64,000 bases of DNA. Source: JANMAT01 sp031359995 (GTDB lineage: Bacteria > Actinomycetota > Acidimicrobiia > Acidimicrobiales > Ilumatobacteraceae). The translations under genes and the position numbers were made by a program. Within the stretch, counting starts at the first letter, position 1. Every line of letters begins with the position of its first letter. Positions 36,263 to 45,596 of this stretch are shown here, one piece after another. Where the stretch lies: NCBI GenBank assembly GCA_031359995.1, contig JANMAT010000235.1, positions 35,440-99,439 on the forward strand, read 5' to 3'. Below the pieces are notes generated by a model. That model was not told the origin of the DNA and did no database searches. It saw only the letters and a program-made list of their open reading frames with translations.

Positions 36263-36709
36263 ATGGCTTTCCGGCGTCGTGGCGGCGCACCCGCTGAACC
36301 GAGAGTGCCGGGAGCCAAGCGCCGGCTCGAGACGCCGCCGCCGCTCACGCTGGCTCCGTCCACCTGGGCGGCCCGGCAGCAGGCGTTCCGCGCCGAGTTC
36401 GCCGCCGACGCGGCCGCCCCTTCGACCATCACCGTGCACTGGCGGGTGACCGAGCCCGGCGGGGTCGGTCGCATGGCCCGCAACCGGGTGCGGCCCACGG
36501 TGTCGCTGTGGCCGGAGGACGCCGAGCCCGGGGAGCAGGCCCGCCTCGTGTTCGAGGTGGCCGAGATGCCCTCGCTCGCCGGTGGTCACGGCGTGGTGCA
36601 CGGCGAGGCCGAGATCAACGGCGCGCTGTGCCTGGTGCTCGACGACGGCAGCGTCGTGTGGCCCACCTACAACCCGCGCGTGCCGGCGTACCGTCCCGAA
36701 CACCGGTAG
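36263..36709 (+). CDS. Uncharacterised protein, paralogue B of the NGALCLVL family
   Basis: 148 residues. A basic, disordered N-terminus (MAFRRRGGAPAEPR) precedes a conserved part: TVHWRVTEPGGVG, RPTVSLWPEDAEPG, RLVFEVAEMPSLAGGHG, INGALCLVLDDGSVVWPTYN, NPRVPAYRPEHR. Over the last 80 residues it is clearly homologous to the gene at 33956. The two paralogues bracket the SDR and QueA-like genes. Function unknown. No membrane segment or signal peptide. Confidence 0.75.
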   Translation: MAFRRRGGAPAEPRVPGAKRRLETPPPLTLAPSTWAARQQAFRAEFAADAAAPSTITVHWRVTEPGGVGRMARNRVRPTVSLWPEDAEPGEQARLVFEVAEMPSLAGGHGVVHGEAEINGALCLVLDDGSVVWPTYNPRVPAYRPEHR

Positions 36710-36730
36710 GAGCGGCTCGGGCTTCGGCGC

Positions 36731-36736
36731 TACGGT
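36731..36736 (+). promoter_or_regulatory. Leaderless -10 element of the second enoyl-CoA hydratase gene
   Basis: TACGGT; 6-base gap to the ATG at 36743. Confidence 0.55.
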
Positions 36737-36742
36737 CGCCCC

Positions 36743-37525
36743 ATGGGGGACTTCATCCGTTACGAGGTGAGCGACGCGATCGCCACCGTCACCATCGACC
36801 GTCCCGAGAAGCGCAACGCCATGACGTACGCGATGCTCGGCGACTTCATCGAGACCGTCAAGCGCGCCGGTGACGACGCCGCCGCTCGCGTGGTCATCAT
36901 CACGGGCGTGCCCGGCGCCTTCTGCGCCGGCACCGACCTGGCCGATCTGGCGTCGGTGCCGGGCGAGAAGCGGGGCCTCCGGGGGGAGGCCCGAGAGCGC
37001 GAGCGCTGGTGGCCGATCGTGGAGTGCCCGAAGCCGGTGATCGGCGCCATCGACGGTTCCGCCGTGGGCATGGGCGCCGAGTTCACGTCGCAGTGCGACC
37101 TGCGCATCGCCACGCCCAACGCCCGGTTCGCGTGGAACTTCGCCCACCGCGGCCTCGTGCCCGACACGGGTGCCGGCTCATGGCTGTTGCCCCGTCTGAT
37201 CGGCGTGCAGCGGGCGCTGCAGCTGCTCTACACCGGCGAGTTCCTGAGCGCGGAGGAGGCCCACGCCATCGGCTACGTCACCGCGGTGGTGCCGGCCGAC
37301 GACCTGGCCACCGCGGCGCGCCGACTGGCCGGGCGCGTGCTCGCCGGTTCGCCCCACTCGCACAAGCTCATGAAGCAGCTCGTGTACGAGGGACTCGGGC
37401 GCGAGGTGAGCACCCACATGGCGGCCCACACCGAGGCGCTGGCCGCGTGCTTCAAGAGCGACGACCATCGCGAGGGTGTGGCGTCGTTCCTGGAGCGGCG
37501 ACCGGCGAACTTCACCGGCCGCTGA
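36743..37525 (+). CDS. Enoyl-CoA hydratase/isomerase family protein
   Basis: 260-residue crotonase. Oxyanion-hole segments GAFCAGTDLADL and GSAVGMGAEFTSQCD; the Glu at the first catalytic position is retained (GAEFTSQCD), while the second position lies in FAHRGLVPDTGAGSWLLPR, where Glu is replaced. C-terminal LERRPANFTGR resembles actinobacterial EchA paralogues. Substrate unknown; not part of an evident beta-oxidation operon. Confidence 0.9.
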   Translation: MGDFIRYEVSDAIATVTIDRPEKRNAMTYAMLGDFIETVKRAGDDAAARVVIITGVPGAFCAGTDLADLASVPGEKRGLRGEARERERWWPIVECPKPVIGAIDGSAVGMGAEFTSQCDLRIATPNARFAWNFAHRGLVPDTGAGSWLLPRLIGVQRALQLLYTGEFLSAEEAHAIGYVTAVVPADDLATAARRLAGRVLAGSPHSHKLMKQLVYEGLGREVSTHMAAHTEALAACFKSDDHREGVASFLERRPANFTGR

Positions 37526-37540
37526 CGCGGCGCCGGTGGC

Positions 37541-38629
37541 TCAGGCGGCGCGGCGCAGCGGCGTCGCCACCGCCGGGCGCCGGCCCATCTCGCGCAGCCA
37601 GGCCACGTGTGAGGCCAGGGCGGCACGCGGGCTCGGGTGGACGCGGTGGCGCAGGCCGTTGGCCTCGCACATCGCGCTCACGCGGCGGGCCATCGTCCCG
37701 TACAGGGTGTGGGGCAGGCGGGGCGCCAGGTGGTGCTCCACCTGGTGCTCCAGACCGCCGGTGAGGAACCCGAGGTAGGCCCGCTGGATGCGGCCGGGCA
37801 TGGCGACGTCGACCGTGGTGCGCAGCTGGTGGCGGACCAGATCGTCACCGCGCGGGTTGGTGTCGTCGGCCACGAAGTCGGCGTCGTCCACGCAGTGGGC
37901 GACCTGGAAGATCAGGGCCAGGGCGAAGCCGACGCTCCACGAGATGGCCACGTAGGTCAGCAGCACCTGCCACACGGGGTGGAACAGCATCGGCAGGGCC
38001 AGGGCCCAGCCGGCGTGGACGAGCTTGCCGGCGAACAGGCGGCTCAGCTGCCAACGGTTGGGCCTGGTGCGGAACTTCGTGGTGCCCATGCCGCCGACGG
38101 CCAGCGACTTGAAGTCGGACGCTACGAACCACTGCAGGGTGAGCAAGCCGTACAGCGGCCACATGTAGAGGTGCTGGTAGCGGTGCCACGGCTTCCACGC
38201 CTGCGATGGCGACAGGCGGGCGAAGGGCGCCTGGTCGATGTCGGTGTCGACACCTTCGACGTTGGTGTGGCGGTGGTGCAGGTCGTTGTGCTGGTAGCGC
38301 CACAGCCACGAGCTGGCCCCCAGGGCGTCGGCCGAGTACGCCAGCACCTGGTTCACCCGCCGCCGGCGGGCAAAGGCACCGTGGTTGGCGTCGTGCATGA
38401 TGCCGGTGGCCGTGGCCAGCAGTCCGTGGGCCAGGGCCACGGCGCACAGCACCCGTCCCCACCAGGGCAGCGGCACGAGCACGAGGCCGGTGTAGGACGC
38501 CGCGTCGATCGTCAGGATCAGGGCGGCCTTGGCGTGCAGGCGGCGCCGAGCGGCGGCGATCTCGGCGGCCGTGGGGAGCACGCTGGCGAGGAGGCGGCGG
38601 GGACCGTCCTGGTCCAGTTCGATAGTCAT
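37541..38629 (-). CDS. Membrane fatty acid desaturase (DesA3-like)
   Basis: 362 residues with three His boxes: MHDANHGAF (His79 to His83), YQHNDLHHRHTN (His114 to His119) and LEHQVEHHLAPRLPH near residue 305. About four membrane helices lie between them. The QxxHH third box is seen in front-end and acyl-CoA desaturases, including mycobacterial linoleoyl-CoA-desaturase-type DesA3. Three consecutive possible starts (GTG, ATG, ATG at 38635, 38632, 38629); the last has best spacing from AGAGG. It introduces a double bond into membrane lipid acyl chains; its reductase partner is not in the window. Confidence 0.88.
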   Translation of the reverse strand: MTIELDQDGPRRLLASVLPTAAEIAAARRRLHAKAALILTIDAASYTGLVLVPLPWWGRVLCAVALAHGLLATATGIMHDANHGAFARRRRVNQVLAYSADALGASSWLWRYQHNDLHHRHTNVEGVDTDIDQAPFARLSPSQAWKPWHRYQHLYMWPLYGLLTLQWFVASDFKSLAVGGMGTTKFRTRPNRWQLSRLFAGKLVHAGWALALPMLFHPVWQVLLTYVAISWSVGFALALIFQVAHCVDDADFVADDTNPRGDDLVRHQLRTTVDVAMPGRIQRAYLGFLTGGLEHQVEHHLAPRLPHTLYGTMARRVSAMCEANGLRHRVHPSPRAALASHVAWLREMGRRPAVATPLRRAA

Positions 38630-38674
38630 CATCACCTCTTCATCGGCATCGTGGGGGAGGGCCTTGAGGGCACG

Positions 38675-38680
38675 TAGTGT
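38675..38680 (+). promoter_or_regulatory. Leaderless -10 element of the aldo/keto reductase gene
   Basis: TAGTGT; 8-base gap to the ATG at 38689. If used, it excludes the upstream in-frame GTG at 38677 as a start. Confidence 0.5.
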
Positions 38681-38688
38681 CGCCGCCC

Positions 38689-39657
<969 letters not shown>

Positions 39658-39670
39658 CTAGCGGGCGCGT

Positions 39671-42199
39671 TCAGCCGGCCGCAGCCGACGTGACGGCCCA
39701 TGCCGCCGTCTCGGCCACCACGGGATCGTCCGCGCCGAGGTGGGCGGCGGCCAGTTCGGCGGCGAAGGCGCCGTCGAGGCGGGCCGCGGCCCGCAGGGCA
39801 CAGCTCTGCAGCCAGGGTGACCTCCAGCACCCGTCGGGGTCGTCGACCAGGTCCCGCAGCGCGGCCCGGCGTCGCCGGTCGCCCTCGCTCTCGTCGGGCG
39901 GGTCGTCGGTCGCGGTCGTGGCGTCGTCATCGATGAGGGCCACCAGCAGCTGATCGGTGCGGTGCCGGCCGACGATGACGCTCAGGAGCTCGATGGCCAG
40001 GGCCCGTCGGGCAGGGTCGTCCTGGCGCAATCCGAGGGCGATGTCGTCGATCGTGGCGGCGTCCTGCACGACGGCCAACCCGGCCAGGGCGGTGGCTCGG
40101 GCCAGCTCGTGCTCGTCGGCCAGGGCCCGATCGAGGGCGTCCGCCTCGCCGACCTGCCGTCGGGCGACGCGCACGGCACCGGCCAGGTCGGCGGCGTCGT
40201 CGAGCAGGCGGTCGACGGCGTCGGCCACGAGTCCGGCGGTGCCGTCGACGGTGGCCAGCACCCGCGCCGCCTCTCTCGCCACGGTCCGGTCGCGGTGGTC
40301 GAGCAGCGGGCCGAGGTGGCGGGCGGCATCGGTCGCGTCCGTCGGGCGCAGGGCCCGCAGCGGGCGCAGCGCCGCGGCGGCCACGGGTGGGCCGAGGGCG
40401 ATCAGTGCCGCGGCGACGGGTCCCACGGCGGTGTCGCCCATTCGGGCCATGGCGTCGCGCGCCTCGGTGGCCGTGCCCGGGTCGTCGAGACCGGCCCGCA
40501 CGTCGGGCAGCAGTCGCTCGAAGCGCCCGTCGACGCTCGCCAACGCGGCGCGGCGCACCTCGACGTCGCCGTCGTGCAGCAGCGTGCGCAGCAAGGGCTC
40601 GGCGATGACCGGCCGCACCACCCGCAGCGCGCCAGCGGCGGCGCGACGGTCGCCGGCATCGTCGGCGCGGCAGGCCGTGGCGGCGTCCTGGGCGAGCCGG
40701 TCCATGAGGTCGGGGGCGGGGTCGTGCCCGCACAGCTCGCTGCGAGCGAGCAGGCGCACGTCGGCGCGACCGTGCACGGCCAGGCGGCGCAGCTCCTGCA
40801 GGGGCGCGTCTCCCGCGGTGGCCAGGAGCTCGAGGCCGAGGCGCATGTCGGTGACGTCGTCGCCGTGCAGCAGCGCCCGCGCCGCGACCAGCTCGTGCTC
40901 GTCGTCGAGCTGCACGTCGACCAGGCTCGAGCGACGGCGCAGCCGGTCGGTGAGCGCCCGGCCGTAGTCGCCGTACACGAGCACCGCGGCCACGGCCCAG
41001 CCGGCGCAGAGCACGAGCGCCATCACGATCACGGCACCGACGCCGAGGTCGAGGAAGGACACGATGAGCAGCAGCACGCCCGTGAGCCCGATGGCCAGCG
41101 GCACCCCCACGCCCTCCACGCCGGCCTGCACCGCCACGCGCTCGTCGGGCGGGATCACCTGGTAGGTGGCGGCGACCGATGTGCGGGTCATGGCGTCGGA
41201 CAGCGCGATGTCGAAGATGCGCGCCGCGGTGATGAAGCCGAACACGCCGAGCGAGCCGGCACCGGTGGCCAGGAACGCCATGGTGGTGCCCACCACCAGC
41301 GCGGTCACCAGCGCCGGGTTGGCGGCCAGGCCGAGCCGGAGCCCGAAGCGCTTCAGCAGTGCGCCGGCGATGAGGGCGAGCACGATGATGTCGATGAGGT
41401 TCAGCGCCACGCTGTACATCGACACGAACCGGGCCAGGTCGTCGACGCGCTCGTAGCGCGCTGCGGCCCGGTCGAACACGAGGAAGTCGAGCACCTGGCT
41501 GCCCATGGCCGACAACACCTGGTAGCTGAGCACCAGGAGCACGAACCGTGACGAGAGCAGTTGCCGCAGCGGTGGCCGGGTCGGCGCGATGTCGTCGGTC
41601 ATCGGGACCGCCGCCGGTGCCGGGGTGGTCACCCGCCTCGCGGTCAGCAGGATGAGGCCCACGAACGCCAGCTGGGCCGCGCTGGAGAACACCAGCATGT
41701 GCTCGGACGCGCCGAACAGGGCGAGCAGCACGGGGCCGAGCAGGCCGCCCACGAGGAAGCCGAGCGGGAAGCCGGCGATGACGCGGGGGAACAACGTCTT
41801 GATCTGGTGCACGTCGAAGATGCGGCCGGCCTGCCCACCGATGAACACGAAGCCGAGCTGGAGCTGGATCGGGAACAGCGGCACCAGCACCCACGAGGTC
41901 CACACCGCGTCGGCGGTGACGAGCAGCACCCACGCGCCGGCGAAGATCACCGCGCACGCGCCGAGGGCCACCGTGGCCACCCGCGCCAGCGCGTGGCGCC
42001 GCACGCTCTGGGCGATGGCGCCCGATGCCGCGGTGCCCACGACCGCGACGGCGATGTAGGTGACCGGTAGCCACTTCGAGCCGTAGGCGCCGAGGAAGAT
42101 GGCGTTGGCGGGGATGATGAGCAGGGCGCACATCAACCCGAAGGCGAACGCCTGCGTGGCCAGCAGGCGCACGGCCAGACGGATGCGACCGTCGCTCAT
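39671..42199 (-). CDS. MFS/ATP-ADP-translocase-like membrane protein with C-terminal HEAT-type repeats
   Basis: 842 residues. Residues about 1-420 hold roughly 12 membrane helices resembling the NTP/NDP exchange (Tlc) and related MFS proteins (QAFAFGLMCALLIIPANAIF, GGQAGRIFDVHQIKTLFPRV, AARIFDIALSDAMTRTSVAA). Residues about 440-840 are soluble, Ala/Leu/Asp/Arg-rich helical pairs repeating every 35-40 residues (LLHDGDVEVRRAALASV, LLDHRDRTVAREAARVLATV), i.e. HEAT-like repeats facing the cytoplasm. The start overlaps the stop of the cyclic-nucleotide-binding gene by 4 bases. A regulated transporter is inferred; the solute is unknown. Confidence 0.78.
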   Translation of the reverse strand: MSDGRIRLAVRLLATQAFAFGLMCALLIIPANAIFLGAYGSKWLPVTYIAVAVVGTAASGAIAQSVRRHALARVATVALGACAVIFAGAWVLLVTADAVWTSWVLVPLFPIQLQLGFVFIGGQAGRIFDVHQIKTLFPRVIAGFPLGFLVGGLLGPVLLALFGASEHMLVFSSAAQLAFVGLILLTARRVTTPAPAAVPMTDDIAPTRPPLRQLLSSRFVLLVLSYQVLSAMGSQVLDFLVFDRAAARYERVDDLARFVSMYSVALNLIDIIVLALIAGALLKRFGLRLGLAANPALVTALVVGTTMAFLATGAGSLGVFGFITAARIFDIALSDAMTRTSVAATYQVIPPDERVAVQAGVEGVGVPLAIGLTGVLLLIVSFLDLGVGAVIVMALVLCAGWAVAAVLVYGDYGRALTDRLRRRSSLVDVQLDDEHELVAARALLHGDDVTDMRLGLELLATAGDAPLQELRRLAVHGRADVRLLARSELCGHDPAPDLMDRLAQDAATACRADDAGDRRAAAGALRVVRPVIAEPLLRTLLHDGDVEVRRAALASVDGRFERLLPDVRAGLDDPGTATEARDAMARMGDTAVGPVAAALIALGPPVAAAALRPLRALRPTDATDAARHLGPLLDHRDRTVAREAARVLATVDGTAGLVADAVDRLLDDAADLAGAVRVARRQVGEADALDRALADEHELARATALAGLAVVQDAATIDDIALGLRQDDPARRALAIELLSVIVGRHRTDQLLVALIDDDATTATDDPPDESEGDRRRRAALRDLVDDPDGCWRSPWLQSCALRAAARLDGAFAAELAAAHLGADDPVVAETAAWAVTSAAAG

Positions 42200-42630
42200 G
42201 CGGGAGCGGACTGCACGAACAGATCGGTGCTGGTGCGCACCATGGTCACCAGCGCGGCGATGACGCTGCTGGCCAGCTCGGGGTGGTCGACGAGCAGATC
42301 GTCGACGGCCCGCTTGCGCAGCCGGAGCAGCCGGGTCGGCTCCCTGGTCGTGACCGAAGCCGAACGGGGTTCTGGCTGCAGCACGGCCATCTCGCCCACC
42401 GTCGCACCCGCGCCCACCTCGGTGATCACGCGGGGCCCGCGGTGCACGATCACCGTGCCGCTCAGGATCACGTACAGCGAGTCCTCCATGGCCCCCTCGA
42501 CGATGAACGGCTCGTCGGCGCCGAGCTCGATCTCGTCGGCGGCGTGGGCCACCGCGGCGAGGACACGCCCCGGTGCCTTGGCGAACAGACCCACTCGATG
42601 CAGTGCGGCGACACGGTCGACGGTCAGCAC
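42196..42630 (-). CDS. Cyclic-nucleotide-binding domain protein
   Basis: 144 residues, essentially one CNB domain. LHRVGLFAKAPGRVLAAVA, IVEGAMEDSLYVILSGTVIV, and the phosphate-binding cassette VGEMAVLQPEPRSASV with Glu and Arg in the ligand-contact positions. No DNA-binding or kinase domain. GTG start with AAAGGGAGGGG upstream, and TACGGT on its strand at 42662-42667 as likely -10. Coupled to the HEAT-tailed transporter, so it probably acts on it as a cAMP/cGMP-responsive subunit. Confidence 0.87.
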   Translation of the reverse strand: MLTVDRVAALHRVGLFAKAPGRVLAAVAHAADEIELGADEPFIVEGAMEDSLYVILSGTVIVHRGPRVITEVGAGATVGEMAVLQPEPRSASVTTREPTRLLRLRKRAVDDLLVDHPELASSVIAALVTMVRTSTDLFVQSAPA

Positions 42631-42661
42631 GCCGCCCCTCCCTTTGCTTGCCCCTGCGGGA

Positions 42662-42667
42662 ACCGTA
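42662..42667 (-). promoter_or_regulatory. -10 element of the CNB-transporter operon
   Basis: TACGGT on the minus strand, about 32 bases before the GTG, with a Shine-Dalgarno in between. Confidence 0.4.
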
Positions 42668-42709
42668 ACCGGCCCGGCAAGGACGATCGTCAGAACGGCT
42701 GCCGCCTCT

Positions 42710-44668
42710 TCAGCGGGCGAGCTCGGGTCGGTCGGCGAACAGGGTCAGGGCCTCGGGGTTGGCCAGCGCCTCCACGTTGCGCACCGGCCGGCCGTGGACC
42801 ACGTCGGTGACGGCGAGCTCGACGATCTTGCCGCTCCGGGTGCGGGGGATGTCGTCGACGGCGACGATGCGGGCCGGCACGTGCCGTGGCGATGCCTGCT
42901 GGCGGAGGGCGCCCTTCAGGCGCTGCTGCAGGTCATCGGTGAGCGCGGCGCCGGTCGCCAAGCGCACGAACAGCACGATGCGGGTGTCGTCGTCCCACGC
43001 CTGGCCGACGGCGATGGCCTCGACGATCTCGGGAAACTGCTCGACGACGCGGTAGATCTCGGCGGTGCCGATGCGTACCCCCGACGCGTTGAGGGTGGCG
43101 TCGCTGCGCCCGAAGATGTGCATGCCGCCGTGCCCGGTCCACGCCGCGAAGTCGCCGTGGGCCCACGCACCCGGGAAGCGGTCGAAGTAGGCGGCCCGGA
43201 ACCTCGAGCCGTCGTCGTCGCGCCAGAAGCCGAGGGGCACGGTGGGGAACGCCTGGGTGCAGGCCAGTTCGCCCTTCACCCCCGGCCCGACGGGATGCCC
43301 GCGCTCGTCGAACACGTCGGCGGCCATGCCCAGCATCGACCCCTGGATCTCGCCGGCGTACACGGGCCGGGTCGGGTCGCCGCCCACGAAGCAGCCGCAC
43401 AGGTCGGTGCCACCCGAGATCGACGCCAGGTGCACGTCGGGCTTCACCGCGTCGTAGACCCACTCGAAGCCCTCGACCACCAGCGGCGAGCCGGTGGAGC
43501 AGATGGTGCGCAGCGCCGGCAGCCGGTGGGTGTCGCGCGGCCGCACACCGGCCTTGCGGCTGGCGTCGATGAACTTGGCCGACACGCCGAACAGGTTCAC
43601 CTCGTCGCGCTCGGCCAGATCGAACAGGCGGGTCGGGCCGGGGTGGGCGGGGTTGCCCTCGTAGAGCACGATCGTCGCCCGTGACGCGAGGGCCGAGGTG
43701 AGCCAGTTCCACATCATCCAGCCGCACGTGGTGAAGTAGAAGACGACATCGCCCGCCTTCACGTCGCATTGCAGCTGCTGCTCCTCCAGGTGCTTCAGCA
43801 GCACGCCGGCGGCGCGGTGCACGATGCACTTCGGCTTGCCGGTGGTGCCCGACGAGTAGAGCACGAAGCCCGGGTGCTCGAACCCCACCCGCTCGAACCG
43901 CAGGGGCGCGCCGCCGTGGGGGTCGAGCCACTGGTGCAGCTCGACGGCATCGGGGATGGCGCCGACCGCCGGCGTGTCGGCGAGATGGCCGACCACCACG
44001 ACGCGCCGCACGCTCGGCAGCTGGGGGCGCAGCTCGCGCAGGCGCTCGAGGCAGTCGAAGCGCTGGCCGCCGTACTGGTAGCCGTCGGCGGCGAACAGCA
44101 CGGTGGGTTCGATCTGGCCGAAGCGGTCGACCACCCCGCTCACCCCGAAGTCGGGCGAGGTCGATGAGAACACGGCGCCGATGCTGATGGTGGCCAGCAT
44201 GGCGATGACGGCCTCGGGGACGTTCGGGAGCCAGGCGGCGACCCGGGCGCCGGGACCGACGCCCTCGGCCCGAAGGGCGGCGGCGGTGGCGGCCACTGCG
44301 TGGCGCAGCTGCTCCCACGTGAGCGTGCGGCGGTCGCCGTTCTCCTGTCGGGCGTGGATCGCCGGGAGCGACAGATCGACGGGGCCCTGCAGCATGGTCT
44401 CGGCCATGTTGAGCCGGGCACCGGGGAAGAAGCGGGCATCGAGGATGCCGTCGGGTACGTGGGCGGTGGCGCCCTTGTCGCCGATCACGCCGGTGGCGTC
44501 CCACACCGTGTCCCAGAACAGGCCCGACTCGGCCACGCTCCACGCGTGCAGGGCCACGCTGTCGGCCAGGTCGAGGTCGAAGCGGGCGTTCACCGTGTGG
44601 CGGAACGCGTCGAGGTTGGTGCGAGCGACCCGGGCGGCATCGGGCGTCCACAGCGGCAGCTCGGTCAT
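42710..44668 (-). CDS. Acetoacetyl-CoA synthetase (acetoacetate-CoA ligase)
   Basis: 652 residues, as usual for the family. ANL-superfamily motifs: FVLYSSGTTGKPKCIVHR (P-loop), TTCGWMMWNW, ISGGTDLCGCFVGG, and the C-terminal GRSDATLNASGVRIGTAEIY and TRSGKIVELAV with the catalytic Lys. The N-terminal FFPGARLNMAETML is specific to acetoacetate-CoA ligases as opposed to acetyl-CoA synthetase. It activates acetoacetate for ketone body or polyester use. The frame stays open about 1.9 kb upstream of the ATG, but that part is antisense to clear genes. Confidence 0.9.
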   Translation of the reverse strand: MTELPLWTPDAARVARTNLDAFRHTVNARFDLDLADSVALHAWSVAESGLFWDTVWDATGVIGDKGATAHVPDGILDARFFPGARLNMAETMLQGPVDLSLPAIHARQENGDRRTLTWEQLRHAVAATAAALRAEGVGPGARVAAWLPNVPEAVIAMLATISIGAVFSSTSPDFGVSGVVDRFGQIEPTVLFAADGYQYGGQRFDCLERLRELRPQLPSVRRVVVVGHLADTPAVGAIPDAVELHQWLDPHGGAPLRFERVGFEHPGFVLYSSGTTGKPKCIVHRAAGVLLKHLEEQQLQCDVKAGDVVFYFTTCGWMMWNWLTSALASRATIVLYEGNPAHPGPTRLFDLAERDEVNLFGVSAKFIDASRKAGVRPRDTHRLPALRTICSTGSPLVVEGFEWVYDAVKPDVHLASISGGTDLCGCFVGGDPTRPVYAGEIQGSMLGMAADVFDERGHPVGPGVKGELACTQAFPTVPLGFWRDDDGSRFRAAYFDRFPGAWAHGDFAAWTGHGGMHIFGRSDATLNASGVRIGTAEIYRVVEQFPEIVEAIAVGQAWDDDTRIVLFVRLATGAALTDDLQQRLKGALRQQASPRHVPARIVAVDDIPRTRSGKIVELAVTDVVHGRPVRNVEALANPEALTLFADRPELAR

Positions 44669-44717
44669 GGCCACGATCTTCCCATGCGCGGCGTCCCGGT
44701 CCGCTGAGGCGCTCTTG

Positions 44718-44723
44718 TATCCT
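44718..44723 (+). promoter_or_regulatory. Leaderless -10 element of the truncated LivM gene
   Basis: TATCCT; 8-base gap to a GTG at 44732. Confidence 0.5.
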
Positions 44724-44731
44724 GCGGCGCA

Positions 44732-45541
44732 GTGGGGGCCTGGCGGATGACGGAGGGATCGTCGGTCCACCGAGGCCTGCGCTGGGGTGGGCGAACCGTC
44801 GTGCTGGCCGCGCTGGTGCTCACCGGTGTGCTCGGCTTGCTGATCGGCATCCCCGCGCTGCGCTTCCACGGCCTCTACCTCGCGTTCGTGACCTTGGCCG
44901 TGGGCGTGGCGTTCAACCCGATCGTGAAGCGCATGCGCTGGCTGACGAACGGCTCCGACGGCAAGGCGTCGAAGGCCACGCTGACGCCGCCCAGGTGGTT
45001 CGGGCGCTCGCGCGACGACCAGCGGCTGTGGGTCTACGTGGTGGTGGTCTCGGTGGCGCTGGTGACGTTCGCGCTGGTGAGCAACATGGTGCGGGGCCGG
45101 CTCGGCCGGGCGCTGGCCGCCCTGCGCCACGACGAGCTCAGCGCGGTCGCCTTCGGCATCGCCACGGTGCGGACGCGGCGGATCATGTTCGCGGTGTCGG
45201 CCGGCGTGACCGGCCTGGCCGGTGCCATGGCGATGCTGCCGTCGCCCTTCGCCCAGGAGCAGAACTACGTCGACACGCTCTCGTTCCAGCTCTACGCCGC
45301 GGTGTACCTCGGTGGCATCGGGGCCCTGTCGGGCAGCGTCGTCGGCGGTGCCGTCATCGCGGCCCTGCCCTTCGCCACGAAGTGGTTCGGGATCACGCTG
45401 GTGCCGACGTTGATCTACGGCGCGGTGCTCGTGCTCGTCACCGTGTTCGTGCCCGACGGCGTGATGGGCACGGTGCGGGGCGCGGTGGGGCGAGTGGTGC
45501 AGGTGGTGCCGCCCGACGTCCGCGACCCCTTCGACCGCTAG
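44732..45541 (+). CDS. LivM-type permease, N-terminally truncated
   Basis: 269 residues that align with LivM permeases only from the third helix on: VLGLLIGIPALRFHGLYLAF, LGRALAALRHDELSAVAFG coupling loop, and YLGGIGALSGSVVGGAVIA. The first two helices with the GYAGQxSxGH signature, present in the intact LivM at 5166, are missing; upstream is the divergent acetoacetyl-CoA synthetase gene, so no 5' part remains. No livH, ATPase or binding-protein gene is adjacent. GTG at 44732 or ATG at 44747 may start it. It may be a decaying remnant, but the frame and a plausible leaderless promoter are intact. Confidence 0.75.
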   Translation: MGAWRMTEGSSVHRGLRWGGRTVVLAALVLTGVLGLLIGIPALRFHGLYLAFVTLAVGVAFNPIVKRMRWLTNGSDGKASKATLTPPRWFGRSRDDQRLWVYVVVVSVALVTFALVSNMVRGRLGRALAALRHDELSAVAFGIATVRTRRIMFAVSAGVTGLAGAMAMLPSPFAQEQNYVDTLSFQLYAAVYLGGIGALSGSVVGGAVIAALPFATKWFGITLVPTLIYGAVLVLVTVFVPDGVMGTVRGAVGRVVQVVPPDVRDPFDR

Positions 45542-45544
45542 GTT
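45539..45544 (+). promoter_or_regulatory. Leaderless -10 element before the leader ORF
   Basis: TAGGTT; 7-base gap to the ATG at 45552. Its TAG is also the stop of the preceding permease gene, so chance cannot be excluded. Confidence 0.4.
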
Positions 45545-45551
45545 GGGGCCG

Positions 45552-45596
45552 ATGTCCACCCGCTGTCGTCGACCGATGACTGCGAGCGCGGCGTGA
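45552..45596 (+). CDS. Possible 14-codon leader peptide
   Basis: ATG-initiated ORF encoding MSTRCRRPMTASAA, starting 7 bases after a TAGGTT hexamer. Its TGA overlaps the GTG of the GyrB-like gene (GTGA), the same coupling seen at true gene pairs here. It may deliver ribosomes to a start that has no Shine-Dalgarno of its own. Small size means the case rests on position only. Confidence 0.4.
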   Translation: MSTRCRRPMTASAA

